DNA of 64,000 nucleotides from RGIG1681 sp045650505 (GCA_045650505.1 JAZRRE010000032.1:7815-71814), one strand, 5' to 3'. Counted from the first letter of the stretch, positions 35,701 to 44,539 are shown. The notes: generated from the letters alone by a model not told the origin. Numbers and translations: made by a program.

Positions 35701-36255
35701 CTCTTTTGTGTTAACCGGAAAAATGTCAAACACTTCTCCACGCCTTGAAAACTGTCCACCTTGCGAAATAATTTCTTCTCTTTTATAGCCTGCTTCAACA
35801 AGCAATTTTTGCAAGGTTTCAGGCTCAATGTTTTGATTGGTTTTAAGTTTTAAAATGTGTGATGAAAAATCACTAACACACGGAAGATATGAAAACAACG
35901 ACTCAATTGGTGCAACTACCACATCAAAACTCTTGTTTAAAACATTATAAAGCACTCTTGTTCGCTGTTCATAAAGTTCAGTTGACATTGCCCTTTTATA
36001 TAAAAAACTATCTTGAACAGCAGGAAAAATAAACGACTTTTTGCCCATAAGTTCAAAATTTTCTTGAACAGCAGAAGCAGTCACATTATCTGCTGTGATA
36101 TAAAGTAATTTTTTTGAAAAACTAGAAACAATAGCCGGCCTTGCAGAATTTTGCACACCAAAAATTGAGCAGGAATTTCCTGCTCTAACTTCATTATATA
36201 ATTTGCCAAAGTTTTCACTTGTGGCTTCAAAATTAAATATATTAGTGTTTTCCAT
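32752..36255 (-). CDS. mfd: Transcription-repair coupling factor
   Basis: Mfd removes stalled RNA polymerase at DNA damage and recruits UvrABC. The 1167-residue protein has the UvrB-homology N-terminus, the RNAP-interacting domain (VGDYVVHQYHGIGVCEGI), and the RecG-like translocase: Walker A LLCGDVGFGKTEVALRA, LDEEQKFGV (DEEQ box), LSATPIPRTL and QIRGRVGRG. The C-terminal TRCF domain is present. ATG 36255 is chosen; it overlaps the end of pth by 14 bp, and longer starts would overlap more. No clear SD is seen, so coupling with pth is likely. Confidence 0.96.
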   Translation of the reverse strand: MENTNIFNFEATSENFGKLYNEVRAGNSCSIFGVQNSARPAIVSSFSKKLLYITADNVTASAVQENFELMGKKSFIFPAVQDSFLYKRAMSTELYEQRTRVLYNVLNKSFDVVVAPIESLFSYLPCVSDFSSHILKLKTNQNIEPETLQKLLVEAGYKREEIISQGGQFSRRGEVFDIFPVNTKEPYRIDFFDTVIETIKIFDITTQKGTKQVEQIKICPYSDLFLTADEIEFLKSKVNALRKVEGQDVDANTIFNSGLDEIISRLELKDRSYSLDALAPYLSDFRSSIFDYLEKAVSGEYLVVFDECKQLYDSLKNHEKEFGERIKELRDSGTLLAGKNQVEFSSTELLSLFENKTSIAFLKITNSNKFFNSKAVFNFKTVPANRYTHNLKEFSIDTRTYIAKGYRVFVMAGDSDQAHNAENILKSHDIEIEINKKATIADKKSAILTIGYSSGFVLPEEKIVVVGTYDVFPKKRQSTTLKLAKGNVFSVPKVGDYVVHQYHGIGVCEGITQLSGNLGTKDYVVIRYRDGDKLYVPTSQMDLLDRFSGGEEPKKLSKIGGQDFSAVKNKVRESIKKLAFNLVELYAKREQIRGFAFADDNALQREFESAFPFTETEDQLSSVEEIKKDMQSSKVMDRLLCGDVGFGKTEVALRAIFKAVMDGKQVAFIAPTTILSEQHYNTARARMYDFGVSIEVLNRFKTKAQTDKILNDLQIGKIDLLCGTHRILSKDVEFKDLGLIVLDEEQKFGVEDKEKLKNKYPNVDVLTLSATPIPRTLNMSLTGIRDISIIATPPSERLPIQTYITEYSESLIKDAITREMNRDGQVFILFNSVEKIYTYAERVRRLVPEAKILVAHGQMPARELENIIYDFYHRKADILICTTIIENGIDIENANTLIVYDADKLGLSQLYQIRGRVGRGSRMAYAYFTYEYSKVLSEEAYKRLDAMSEFCEFGSGFKLAMRDLEIRGGGNILGAEQSGHLQKIGYDMYARMLADAVKEARGEEVQEKKDVLVKVALDAYVPDTYVSTSEERMIVYKRISSVDSIEEVEKLKNELNQTYGKIPNEVLSLISISLVRQLASNIGAVEVVSSGAEVAIVFEKADDITSNTVIGEAVYKFRMNCAIDFSERPNIKFNKERLCRDNFEIMKKFLLVSSEIIKENNKNQQKS

Positions 36256-36823
36256 TACTATTTGAATTGCCATTATATTTAGACATAATTTCATCAACCG
36301 AACTGCCTAGAATATAATCATACACCGAACTAGCTGCTTTTTCAAGCCCTTGTTTTTGTTCTTCAGTCATTCTCATTTTTGAAAGCACATAATTTGCAAG
36401 GTCTTGATGTTCTTGCTTTGAGCCAATTCCAACACGAACTCTGTTAAAATCACCTGAACCGGTTTCACGAATAATGCTTTTAAGCCCATTGTGAGTTCCT
36501 GCAGAACCACTTTTTCTAATTCGAACAAAACCTGGTTCTAAATCAATATCATCATTTATAACAAGCACATCACCAATTTCAAAGCCATATTTTTTCATAA
36601 AACTTTTTACAGCTCTGCCGCTTTCATTCATATATGTTCTTGGTTTTGCCAAAATGATTTTCTCACCATTTTTGTTAAACTCTGCATAATCTGCATCACA
36701 GCCGGTTTTCTTTATTGACTCTCCAAGCATTTCTGCCACTCTGTCAACAACCATAAATCCAACATTGTGATTTGTGTCAGCGTATTCTTTTCCAATATTT
36801 CCAAGCCCAACAATCAGTTTCAT
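36242..36823 (-). CDS. pth: Peptidyl-tRNA hydrolase
   Basis: Pth recycles peptidyl-tRNAs released from ribosomes. The 193-residue protein starts MKLIVGLGNIGKEYADTNHN with the catalytic His in TNHNVGFM, followed by KPRTYMNESG and NDDIDLEPG and the SGSAGTHNGLKSI motif. It overlaps the upstream GlmU-like gene by 4 bp and mfd by 14 bp, giving the standard Bacillota pth-mfd order. Confidence 0.96.
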   Translation of the reverse strand: MKLIVGLGNIGKEYADTNHNVGFMVVDRVAEMLGESIKKTGCDADYAEFNKNGEKIILAKPRTYMNESGRAVKSFMKKYGFEIGDVLVINDDIDLEPGFVRIRKSGSAGTHNGLKSIIRETGSGDFNRVRVGIGSKQEHQDLANYVLSKMRMTEEQKQGLEKAASSVYDYILGSSVDEIMSKYNGNSNSNGKH

Positions 36824-37914
36824 ACCTCGCCCCCATTAACATCTTCAACAATTGTTTGGTTTACAGTTATTGTTGAATTTTCGTGAATGGTTGCACCCAA
36901 AACTTCAACATTGGCATCAAGCACACAGCCTGAAAGCACAACTGCAGGATTAAGTTCACCAATAAGTTTGCTAAACTTTCCAATTTGCACATTTTCAGCA
37001 ACTCTTGCCTTGTTAATTTGGCAACATTCTTCAATCACAGTGTTGTCTTTGATTCCTGAATTGATAATTCTAACATTATCAGAAATCTCAACATTTTCAC
37101 CAACAACCGAATTTTTAATAAGTGCACGAGATTCAATTTTAACGCCGTCTTTAATCACACTTGCAATAATAATTGACCCTTCACCAATAACAACATTATC
37201 TCCAATTTTAGAACCTTTTATAATTGCATCTTCTTTAATTTCACAATCTTTTCCAACTACTGAATTTTTCACAACCGAAACATTTGATGCAACTGTTGTT
37301 CTTTCTCCAATTTCAGAAGTTGCATCAACAGAACCAACTTCAGGTCTTTCAAAATAAACACCCTTTTGCATATGATAAGAAAGCACTTTTTTAGAAAGCA
37401 CTTCTTGTGCATAAGAAATATCTTCAAGTGAATTAACTTCGTAAAAATCATTGCTTGAAAATTCGTAAGTGTCAACCGAAAAAATTTCATCATTTGACAT
37501 AATATATTCATTATTGAAAACAAAACCTTTTTTAAGTTTGCAAGCATTCATATGTTTTCTATCAACATACCCAAGCAAATCTTTAATATGCTGTTTATTA
37601 ACAAGTGGTGTGTTTGCATAAAGAACCACTGAATATTTCGCACTTTTCACAAAAGGTCTAATAAGTGAAATAACATCTGTGTTTTCATCAGCTCTCAAAA
37701 TCACAGGTCTAACTTCACAAGCCCTTGCAACCCAATTGAGCGATGGAATTCCACAAACTTCATACTCATAAATATTTTTTGCAAGATTAAAATTAGAAGA
37801 ATCTTCACACAAAATAAAATAATGTGCAGAAATTTCCTCATCTACCTCTTGAATAAATTCAGGTTCTTCATCAACAATAATATAATTATCTAATTCTTCT
37901 TCATACATATCCAT
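36820..37914 (-). CDS. Degenerate GlmU-like protein with left-handed beta-helix, in the glmU position
   Basis: A 364-residue protein in the slot where Bacillota carry glmU upstream of pth and mfd. It keeps the GlmU outline: VVLYANTPLV aligns with GlmU's YGDTPL block, NSLEDISYAQEVLSKKVLSYHMQKGVYF with the linker, and hexapeptide repeats run from about 195 to 355. The nucleotide-binding LAAGxGTRM loop is absent, the Mg-ligand Asp of GDTPL is Asn101, and the acetyltransferase end is missing. It is thus probably non-catalytic. The alternative is a diverged nucleotidyltransferase for another substrate. Leaderless promoter; 4-bp overlap with pth. Confidence 0.75.
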   Translation of the reverse strand: MDMYEEELDNYIIVDEEPEFIQEVDEEISAHYFILCEDSSNFNLAKNIYEYEVCGIPSLNWVARACEVRPVILRADENTDVISLIRPFVKSAKYSVVLYANTPLVNKQHIKDLLGYVDRKHMNACKLKKGFVFNNEYIMSNDEIFSVDTYEFSSNDFYEVNSLEDISYAQEVLSKKVLSYHMQKGVYFERPEVGSVDATSEIGERTTVASNVSVVKNSVVGKDCEIKEDAIIKGSKIGDNVVIGEGSIIIASVIKDGVKIESRALIKNSVVGENVEISDNVRIINSGIKDNTVIEECCQINKARVAENVQIGKFSKLIGELNPAVVLSGCVLDANVEVLGATIHENSTITVNQTIVEDVNGGEV

Positions 37915-37920
37915 ACTAAA

Positions 37921-37949
37921 ATTTTATAATTTATAAAACTTGTTGTCAA
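37921..37949 (-). promoter_or_regulatory. Leaderless promoter of the GlmU-like/pth/mfd operon
   Basis: TTGACA (37944-37949), 17 nt, TAAAAT (37921-37926), 6 nt, ATG 37914. Confidence 0.85.
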
Positions 37950-37989
37950 GCAAGCAAAAATGATTATTAAAATTTTTAAATTTTTAACA

Positions 37990-38017
37990 ATAAAAAAAGA
38001 GCATTGCTGCTCTTTTT
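37990..38017 (-). terminator. Terminator of the 150-residue hypothetical gene
   Basis: AAAAAGAGCA (37994-38003), loop TTGC, TGCTCTTTTT (38008-38017); it overlaps the stop at 38016. Confidence 0.8.
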
Positions 38018-38468
38018 ATTCTCCTCTTTGTTTATCAGTTTTTTCTGCTGATTTTTCTTCAGCATTTCCTGTTAAAAGTTTGTATTTATTATTTTTTAAA
38101 TCCAATTCAAAATCTAACACTTCTGCATAACTTTCTAAAATATTTCCATTTGTCTTTTCTGCCTTAATTCCTGGAAGCCACTCATCATTTATTGTTCTAT
38201 ATAACGCACCAAGTGTTGGATAATCTCCATGAATAAAAGCAACGATTGAGTCATCATAAACACCATAACTCCAAAAAAGGTTCATAGGATAATATTGTCC
38301 ATTCAATTCAAATACAGGTGTTGAAATTTTATAAATTCCCCTTTTTACTTTTTCAGGCTCAAAAAATTCAAAAGGAAGAACCAATCCCTCACCTATAAGT
38401 TTTGACATATCTCCCTTAATTTGTTCTTTTAATTTTTCAATTTTTTGTTTATCTAAAATTTCTAACAT
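38016..38468 (-). CDS. Unknown soluble protein
   Basis: A 150-residue protein with no membrane segment: an amphipathic Lys/Glu helix at the start (residues 1-25), a central mixed alpha/beta core with many aromatic residues (YYPMNLFWSYGVYDDS) and a short charged tail (EEKSAEKTDKQRGE). I do not recognise a family. AAGGAA precedes ATG by 8 nt and a terminator follows. It appears complete and monocistronic. Confidence 0.68.
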   Translation of the reverse strand: MLEILDKQKIEKLKEQIKGDMSKLIGEGLVLPFEFFEPEKVKRGIYKISTPVFELNGQYYPMNLFWSYGVYDDSIVAFIHGDYPTLGALYRTINDEWLPGIKAEKTNGNILESYAEVLDFELDLKNNKYKLLTGNAEEKSAEKTDKQRGE

Positions 38469-38539
38469 ATTTTTTATTCCTTCTTTGATTTACCGAAATA
38501 ATAATAAAACAAAAAATAATTCTAGTCAATATCAGTTCC

Positions 38540-38998
38540 TTATTTTTGTTTATTTTTTCTTTTTCCTTTAAAATAATTAGTCACCAAAAGAGAACACTCA
38601 TCTTTCATAAAACCACCCTGAATTTCAGTTTTATGATTAAGTTCTGCCCTTTCAACAAGTTCACTTGCTGAAATTGAACCATTTGTTATGCTTGCACCAA
38701 AATAAACCCTTTCAATTCGTGCATTGAGTATTGCTCCTGTGCACATAACACAAGGCTCAAGTGAAACATAAAGTTCAGTTCCAATAAGCCTAAAATCATT
38801 TAGTTTTTTGCACGCTTTTTTAATTGCCAAAATTTCAGCATGTGCCGTTGCATCTTGACTAGACTCTCTCTTGTTATAAGCCGAAGCAATAACCTTTCCA
38901 TCTTTAACAAGAACCGCACCAACCGGCACTTCATCTTGTTCGTATGCTTTGTTTGCAAGAGCAAGTGCTTTTTTCATAAATTTTTCTTCGTATGCCAT
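38540..38998 (-). CDS. tadA: tRNA-specific adenosine deaminase
   Basis: TadA converts A34 to inosine in tRNA-Arg(ACG). The 152-residue protein has the zinc/catalytic motifs HAE (H53, E55) and PCVMC (C83, C86), and ends in a basic tail (KGKRKNKQK). It starts 2 nt after the upstream M14 gene, so it is part of the operon running from the WalJ gene (41767) downwards. Confidence 0.94.
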   Translation of the reverse strand: MAYEEKFMKKALALANKAYEQDEVPVGAVLVKDGKVIASAYNKRESSQDATAHAEILAIKKACKKLNDFRLIGTELYVSLEPCVMCTGAILNARIERVYFGASITNGSISASELVERAELNHKTEIQGGFMKDECSLLVTNYFKGKRKNKQK

Positions 38999-39000
38999 AA

Positions 39001-39861
39001 TTATTTTCCTTGAAATTCTCTAAAAACATTATAAGCAAATTTCAAATCATTTGCAATAGATTTGTGATGCACAAAAATATCTTCTAAACTTTCTTTTTTG
39101 ATTGGGTGACAAAGTTCATCACTCCCAACCTCTATTGTAAGTGACGGAATCTTTAGTTTTTGCACCACATAATCTTTAAGCCCTCCCGAACTTACCTGCT
39201 CTGGGTTTTTAATTTGATAACCCGTGCTTTTTGAAAACCTTTCAGCAATCATTTTATCACGAATCAGTCTTTCTTTATCTTGAAAATAATTAAAATAAAT
39301 TTCTTCCCCTTTTGAGTGATAACAAAGTACAATGAATGGATTTTTTATCTTTAAATATGAAACTATTGCTTTTGTTTCTTCTTCACTTTCTTGAAACTCA
39401 CCAGCATACCCCGAACTTGAAGGTTTTACACTGTTAACAATTCTTTTAAAATTCGCATCAAAATTATTGTTTAAATCAACACCCCTTGCATTTGCTTTCC
39501 AAAGTGAAAAGTCTGGTGATTTTTCATTAATTTCAATAAGCCTTTTTCTTTCACTTTCAGTTGCACTTTGAAGCCCGCTCAAACAAAGTTCAACACCATC
39601 AGGATTAGCCATAATTATAAACGACAAATTAAACTTTTTAATATCGTCAAACAACCCGTCATCAATCATTTTGCAAATTAAATCACTTGTAATATTTTCT
39701 CTTGCGTGAATTGAACAAACAAAAATTGCAGTGGCGAAATTTTTATTTAAATTTCTTTCCACTGCAAATATGTTTCTTTTGAATAAAGTTTGACCAATTT
39801 TAATTACATCAAACTTTGATTTATAATTTTCAATTTTATTTAAAAGCTCATTATAGTTCAT
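39001..39861 (-). CDS. M14-family zinc carboxypeptidase
   Basis: A 286-residue M14 peptidase. Ligands and catalytic residues are visible: HARE (His, Glu), the His in CYHSKGEEIYF, and Glu in LTIEVG; NPDGVEL and ARGVDLNNNF are conserved blocks. Family members of this size in Bacillota cut gamma-D-glutamyl-diamino acid bonds in peptidoglycan peptides, a likely role here (inference). There is no signal peptide, so it may act on recycled muropeptides in the cytosol. ATG 39861 overlaps the upstream stop (TAATG); the longer frame from 39900 starts inside the upstream gene. Confidence 0.88.
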   Translation of the reverse strand: MNYNELLNKIENYKSKFDVIKIGQTLFKRNIFAVERNLNKNFATAIFVCSIHARENITSDLICKMIDDGLFDDIKKFNLSFIIMANPDGVELCLSGLQSATESERKRLIEINEKSPDFSLWKANARGVDLNNNFDANFKRIVNSVKPSSSGYAGEFQESEEETKAIVSYLKIKNPFIVLCYHSKGEEIYFNYFQDKERLIRDKMIAERFSKSTGYQIKNPEQVSSGGLKDYVVQKLKIPSLTIEVGSDELCHPIKKESLEDIFVHHKSIANDLKFAYNVFREFQGK

Positions 39862-40964
39862 TAAAACATTCCGAGACCTGTAAAAAGTGCTGTTAGCCAC
39901 TCAATAACAAAATAAACACCAGAAACAACAAACATAACCATTACTGACATTGGCAATTTCTCTTTTTCATTCTTTTGTGTTTCAACTTCCGCCGTTTTTG
40001 CTTCAGTTTTTTCATCTAATTCAACAAGCATTTCATCAACCATCATTTCAACATTAACTTCAGCATTATCAACTTTAATGGTTGCATTTTCATTTGAAAC
40101 ATCGTTAGCTCTATTATGTTCAACAATAATCAAACCAATCAGTTTCTTAATTATAATGTATCCAATAAAAGCCATAACTGCCGCAATAATCAAAGCAAGA
40201 ATGAATGATGAAGCAGTCACAGGCTCTGCTGCCGCAACTTCAGTCACAACTTCTTCCCCTGCTGAAAGACTTGAGATATAGCTCATTGTAACTGCTGTAA
40301 AGTTATTTACAAAGTGAACAATAACACCAATCCAAATATTGCCTGTCTTTAAAAATGCATAACCAATCACATAACCAATAATAAATTGATGAACAGTTTG
40401 CTCTGGGTTTCCGTGCATTAAAGTAAAAATGATTGAAGATGCAAAAAGTGCAACTGTAAAACCTTTTTCTTTAAGACCAGAAGCAATAACGCCTCTAAAC
40501 AAAAACTCTTCACAAATTGCAGGTGCGATGCAAGCAGTTAGCACATAAACCAAATAAATTCCAAAATTTGAAATCTCTAAACTTCCAAGAATTGAGGAAT
40601 AACCACAAATCTCTAAAAATGAAATAAACACATTTGTTACATTTCCAAAAAAGATAAGGCAAGCAAATGAAATCAAAACACTATAAAAAATAATATTTCC
40701 ATTAATCTTTTTATTTGCACCAATACCTCTCACAAAATCAACATTTCTTGAAATTGCAACAACATATGCAGTCACACCAAAAAGTGCTTCAATTAAAAAC
40801 GATGCAATATAATAAATAACATCTCCACTTTGTCTTAAATCTGCCGGAATTGCTCTAAATAAAAACAAAAAGCCTATATTAAAAACAATAAACAAAAGTG
40901 TTGCAAGTGCAGCCTCATAAATCCCAAATGATTTTTTCTTTTCATTAAGCAACTGATTTTCCAT
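39861..40964 (-). CDS. CPBP-family intramembrane protease with extra C-terminal domain
   Basis: A 367-residue polytopic protein of the CPBP/Abi (CAAX protease-like) family: EEFLFRG (motif 1), FTLMHGNPEQ (motif 2 His) and VIVHFVNNF (motif 3). Relatives process membrane proteins or give bacteriocin immunity. After the core come one membrane helix (ILALIIAAVMAFIGYIII), an acidic linker of about 60 residues and a final membrane helix; this extension is not typical. Translationally coupled on both sides (TAATG overlaps). Confidence 0.87.
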   Translation of the reverse strand: MENQLLNEKKKSFGIYEAALATLLFIVFNIGFLFLFRAIPADLRQSGDVIYYIASFLIEALFGVTAYVVAISRNVDFVRGIGANKKINGNIIFYSVLISFACLIFFGNVTNVFISFLEICGYSSILGSLEISNFGIYLVYVLTACIAPAICEEFLFRGVIASGLKEKGFTVALFASSIIFTLMHGNPEQTVHQFIIGYVIGYAFLKTGNIWIGVIVHFVNNFTAVTMSYISSLSAGEEVVTEVAAAEPVTASSFILALIIAAVMAFIGYIIIKKLIGLIIVEHNRANDVSNENATIKVDNAEVNVEMMVDEMLVELDEKTEAKTAEVETQKNEKEKLPMSVMVMFVVSGVYFVIEWLTALFTGLGMF

Positions 40965-41767
40965 TATTCGTCCTCTTTCACATTAAAATTATTTCCATGT
41001 TTATCTTGAAATGATAATCTAATAAAAACATCTTTGTCAAGAACATAACCCTGACTTTCAAAATAATCAATATAGTTCACAAGAGCTAGCTCTGGAGTGT
41101 TGTTATTTTCAGAAATGTGTGACAACACAAAACACTTTGTTCCTGTTTCAAATAAAAACTTTGCAAGTTCAAGTGATTGTTCATTTGATAAATGTCCAAA
41201 CTCTCCCTTGATTCTCTCTTTCACAATTTTAGGATAACTTCCACCCAAAAGCATTGCTTCATCATAATTTGATTCAATAAACACAATTTTTGAGCCCTGA
41301 AGTTCTCTTTTCACCGTTTCTGAAACCACGCCAAGGTCAGTAACAAATCCTGCTTTTGCTTTGTTTCCAAAAACCTTAACCACAAAGCCCACTGGTCTAA
41401 CAGCATCATGTGAAGTTTCAAAAGGCTTAATTTCAAAATCACCAACAGAAAACTCACTGTTTTCAAACTTAAAAAGCTTGCCTTCTTTAAACTCAATATC
41501 TTGAAAAGTGCTGCTTTCAGCAAGTTTTTTATGAACATAAAACACCATTTCATACTTTTTTGCAAGTGTTTTTATTGCCCTTATGTGGTCAATATGTTCG
41601 TGAGTTACAAGCACCCCTTGAATATTTGCAAGGTTCTCTTTTATCTCAATCAGCGTTTCGGCAAGTTTCTTTTCAGTTAGTCCTGCATCAATCAATATTT
41701 TAGTTTCGCCAAATGCAACAAATGTTGAATTTCCTTTGCTTCCTGATGCCAAATTAACAATTCGCAT
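40964..41767 (-). CDS. walJ: MBL-fold hydrolase, WalJ/YycJ type
   Basis: A 267-residue metallo-beta-lactamase-fold protein: SGSKGNSTFV at the start is typical of YycJ/WalJ, followed by VTHEHIDH (metal motif) and, later, FVTDLG and LSHISENNNTPE. In Bacillota it is tied to DNA metabolism and the WalRK wall-stress regulon, as a 5'-3' DNA exonuclease-type enzyme. The usual walRK genes are not here. It heads the operon walJ - CPBP protease - M14 peptidase - tadA, with 1-nt overlaps. Confidence 0.85.
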   Translation of the reverse strand: MRIVNLASGSKGNSTFVAFGETKILIDAGLTEKKLAETLIEIKENLANIQGVLVTHEHIDHIRAIKTLAKKYEMVFYVHKKLAESSTFQDIEFKEGKLFKFENSEFSVGDFEIKPFETSHDAVRPVGFVVKVFGNKAKAGFVTDLGVVSETVKRELQGSKIVFIESNYDEAMLLGGSYPKIVKERIKGEFGHLSNEQSLELAKFLFETGTKCFVLSHISENNNTPELALVNYIDYFESQGYVLDKDVFIRLSFQDKHGNNFNVKEDE

Positions 41768-41832
41768 AAAAATCTCCTAGCAAACCTATTTTAGCACAAA
41801 AAACAAACTCTCACAACAATAACAGACAACTT

Positions 41833-43326
41833 TTAACTTATTTTAGAAATTATAGCCGTTCCATTTAAATAGCCTTCAAAAAAATTCTCTAAATCTTTAT
41901 GGCACGCAGATTCAAACGCTTTATAAAAATCACTTTTTGTCGCAATTTTAAATTTATTATCTTTGTAATATTTTTTAAGCCCTGCTAAAATCTTTTGTTT
42001 TCCAACAGCGTCTTTAAGCGAATCAAACATAATCACACCTTTAACATAAACCATATATGAATACTCGTAATCGTTTTTATACTCAAACACGGCAAGGTTC
42101 ATTTTTGTATTCACATCTCCACGAATAGTCGAAATTACATCAACATATAAAAGATAACTATCAAGTGCAGTTTGCACCATTTCTGCGTAACTCACGCCAT
42201 ATTTTTCATTATCTCCAAAAAATAAAGCTGTTGAATATTCAGCAAGTGACTCATCAAGCCATGCTTCTTTTGTTTCATTGTTACCCACCACTGAATACCA
42301 CCATTGATGTGCAATTTCATGAACAATAACTTTTTTAAATTCTGTTTCATCTTTAATCGAGTCTGCAATAAACACAATTCCAGGATACTCCATTCCCCCA
42401 AACAAAAAAGGTGTTTTAACCACTGTGAGTGTTGAATAAGGATACTTTCCAAACGAACTGTTAAAATAAGAAAGTGAATCTTTTGCAACTTCTAAACAAG
42501 CAGAAATGTTTTCATCTGTTTCATATCCAGCATACACCACCTTTGTTTGCCCAACCATTTCTTCTTTTTGAGCCGACTTGCTCGTTAAACACATTGCAAA
42601 ATCACGAACTGCTTTTGCTGATATTTTCGAGCAGAACTTATCTTCTCTTTCTTCAGTTGAAACCTCACCTGTTGAAAACAACTTAAACAATTTTGAATAA
42701 ACAAAACTCACTTCATAATTTGCAATTTTTGAACAAAATGGGTCACCTGTTGAATAATACGGTGTCATATCAAACTCACCATTTTCAAAATTGCACACTA
42801 CCGGATAAAAGTTGCCCAAATTGATATTGTTTTCATAATAACCAAACCTATGAGTTGAATTAGGAATAGTCAAATCAAACCCAATTTCAATTTTAGCCCT
42901 ATGCTCTTTTTTTAAAACAAACCCAAAAATAATCTTCAAAATATCTTCATCTTCACCGGCATATAAAAACTCTTTTTTCTCCCCATCAACCGAAACTGAT
43001 TTCACTTCTAAATCGCCATAAGAAACACCATTTGGAAAGCAAGTCGCCATATTGAGTGCTGTGTATGGCTTTATGGTTGCATCTTTTCTAAACGCACGAG
43101 GATAAAGGTGCAAACACAAAAATTCAAGGTCTGCATCAGTGTCGTTAACATAATCAATCGTTTCCACACCTGAAATCATCATATCATCATTCAGTTCAGC
43201 AGAAATTGCATAAGTTGTTAAATTTTTCGAAATTTTATCAATTTCACTTTTCTTGCAACCAGAAAATGAAACGCAAGAAAACACAGCAATAATAATTGTT
43301 AAAAATAAATAAAAAAACTTCTTCAT
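41833..43326 (-). CDS. M1-family aminopeptidase lipoprotein
   Basis: A 497-residue exported M1 metallopeptidase. A lipoprotein signal ends in FSGC (Cys24). The exopeptidase motif GGMEYPG lies near 310, the zinc motif VIVHEIAHQWW near 334-344 and the third ligand Glu in WLDESLAEYS near 359, so the enzyme looks active. It is shorter than classic PepN because it lacks the C-terminal helical domain. It likely trims peptides at the cell surface. ATG 43326 has GAGGAA just upstream; the TTG at 43338 overlaps that SD. Confidence 0.9.
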   Translation of the reverse strand: MKKFFYLFLTIIIAVFSCVSFSGCKKSEIDKISKNLTTYAISAELNDDMMISGVETIDYVNDTDADLEFLCLHLYPRAFRKDATIKPYTALNMATCFPNGVSYGDLEVKSVSVDGEKKEFLYAGEDEDILKIIFGFVLKKEHRAKIEIGFDLTIPNSTHRFGYYENNINLGNFYPVVCNFENGEFDMTPYYSTGDPFCSKIANYEVSFVYSKLFKLFSTGEVSTEEREDKFCSKISAKAVRDFAMCLTSKSAQKEEMVGQTKVVYAGYETDENISACLEVAKDSLSYFNSSFGKYPYSTLTVVKTPFLFGGMEYPGIVFIADSIKDETEFKKVIVHEIAHQWWYSVVGNNETKEAWLDESLAEYSTALFFGDNEKYGVSYAEMVQTALDSYLLYVDVISTIRGDVNTKMNLAVFEYKNDYEYSYMVYVKGVIMFDSLKDAVGKQKILAGLKKYYKDNKFKIATKSDFYKAFESACHKDLENFFEGYLNGTAIISKIS

Positions 43327-43375
43327 AAATTTCCTCAATCAAGTTTATTCTTGAAATCAAAAATTTATGAAAAAG

Positions 43376-43996
43376 TTAAATAAAATCATACTTAAAACAA
43401 TTGAGAGTTTCTTGTTTTGTCATTGATTCATAATGACCAGGGTATGCCATTTCAAAATCAATTTTTTCAAGTTTTTCCAAACTATCCCACATATCTCTGT
43501 CATTACTATCATATAAGTCAGTTCTGCCGATGCTTCCACCAAGCACCAAATCTCCAGGAAACAAACTCTTTTCAATTAAAAATGAAACAGAATCTGCTGA
43601 ATGCCCCGGTGTTTTTATAACTTCTATTTCAAAATCACCAACTTTAAATCTATCTTCAAAATATCTAATATTATCTTGATTCACATCAAAAGTTTTTCTA
43701 TCGCGAATAATATTTGAACAATTCTTGTTTGAATCTAAAAACTTTTCTTCTGCCCCACCAAAAATATAAACCGGCATATCCCACTCTTTAATGTAATCTT
43801 CAACACACCAAATATGGTCAAAGTGACAGTGTGTGATAAGCACTGCTAAAACTTTTTTGTTTTGAACCACTTTTTTCACATCTTCAAGTTCAGCACCTGC
43901 ATCAATAATAATTGCATTTTTGCCCTTAACAAGCACATAGGTCTTTTGATTTAAAATTCCATTATGTGCTGTTGCAACAACCTCTAAAATTTCCAT
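43376..43996 (-). CDS. MBL-fold hydrolase, glyoxalase II-like
   Basis: A 206-residue protein with the metal motif THCHFDH and later TPGHSADSVSF and PGHYE ligands. This pattern is the HxHxDH-type core of glyoxalase II-like and related hydrolases acting on thioesters or other small substrates. The exact substrate is unknown. AAAGGA precedes ATG. It lies 15 bp downstream of the histidine phosphatase gene and is probably co-transcribed with it. Confidence 0.85.
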   Translation of the reverse strand: MEILEVVATAHNGILNQKTYVLVKGKNAIIIDAGAELEDVKKVVQNKKVLAVLITHCHFDHIWCVEDYIKEWDMPVYIFGGAEEKFLDSNKNCSNIIRDRKTFDVNQDNIRYFEDRFKVGDFEIEVIKTPGHSADSVSFLIEKSLFPGDLVLGGSIGRTDLYDSNDRDMWDSLEKLEKIDFEMAYPGHYESMTKQETLNCFKYDFI

Positions 43997-44011
43997 AACA
44001 TTCCTTTAAAA

Positions 44012-44533
44012 CTATTTCAAAAACACGGCTGTAGCATTTTTAATACCCTTCATTTCAAAATGATATTCATTTATACCATTCAAATATCGATATAATGCAC
44101 GATAAACTCCACCATGCGCAACAATCAAAATATTTTTATCACTATCTTCAATTTCTTTAAAAAACTCTTCCACCCTTGCACAAAGATCTGCCGAAGATTC
44201 TGCACCAAACTTTTTAGGGTTTTCGTGAAGATCTTTAATTTCATCTTCAGTCCAATCACTTAAACGCTGACCTTGACTTGTTCCACCATAAATCTCTTTG
44301 AGCCTGTCATCTAAAACAAGCACAGCACCCTGCTTTTCATTTATAATTTCAGCAGTCTTTCTTGCCCTTGAAAGTGGTGATGAATAAATCTCATCAAACA
44401 CAAAACCAGCAAGTTCATCTCTTGCGTTTTCTGCTTGTTTTATTCCCACCTCATTTAGTGGAATATCAAGATGCCCTTGATATCTATGTTCTTTGTTATA
44501 ATCGGTTTCACCGTGTCTAATAAAATATATCAT
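44012..44533 (-). CDS. Histidine phosphatase family protein
   Basis: A 173-residue protein starting MIYFIRHGETDYNKEHRYQGHLDIPLN: the RHGE catalytic motif (nucleophilic His near residue 7) of the phosphoglycerate-mutase-like phosphatases. The second catalytic His is in VAHGGVYRAL. Relatives include CobC/PhoE-type phosphatases; the substrate is unknown. ATG 44533 is used, not the TTG 6 nt before it, because a promoter (TTGATT-17-TAAAAT) ends 6 nt before this ATG and predicts a leaderless start. Confidence 0.87.
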   Translation of the reverse strand: MIYFIRHGETDYNKEHRYQGHLDIPLNEVGIKQAENARDELAGFVFDEIYSSPLSRARKTAEIINEKQGAVLVLDDRLKEIYGGTSQGQRLSDWTEDEIKDLHENPKKFGAESSADLCARVEEFFKEIEDSDKNILIVAHGGVYRALYRYLNGINEYHFEMKGIKNATAVFLK

Positions 44534-44539
44534 ACTCAA

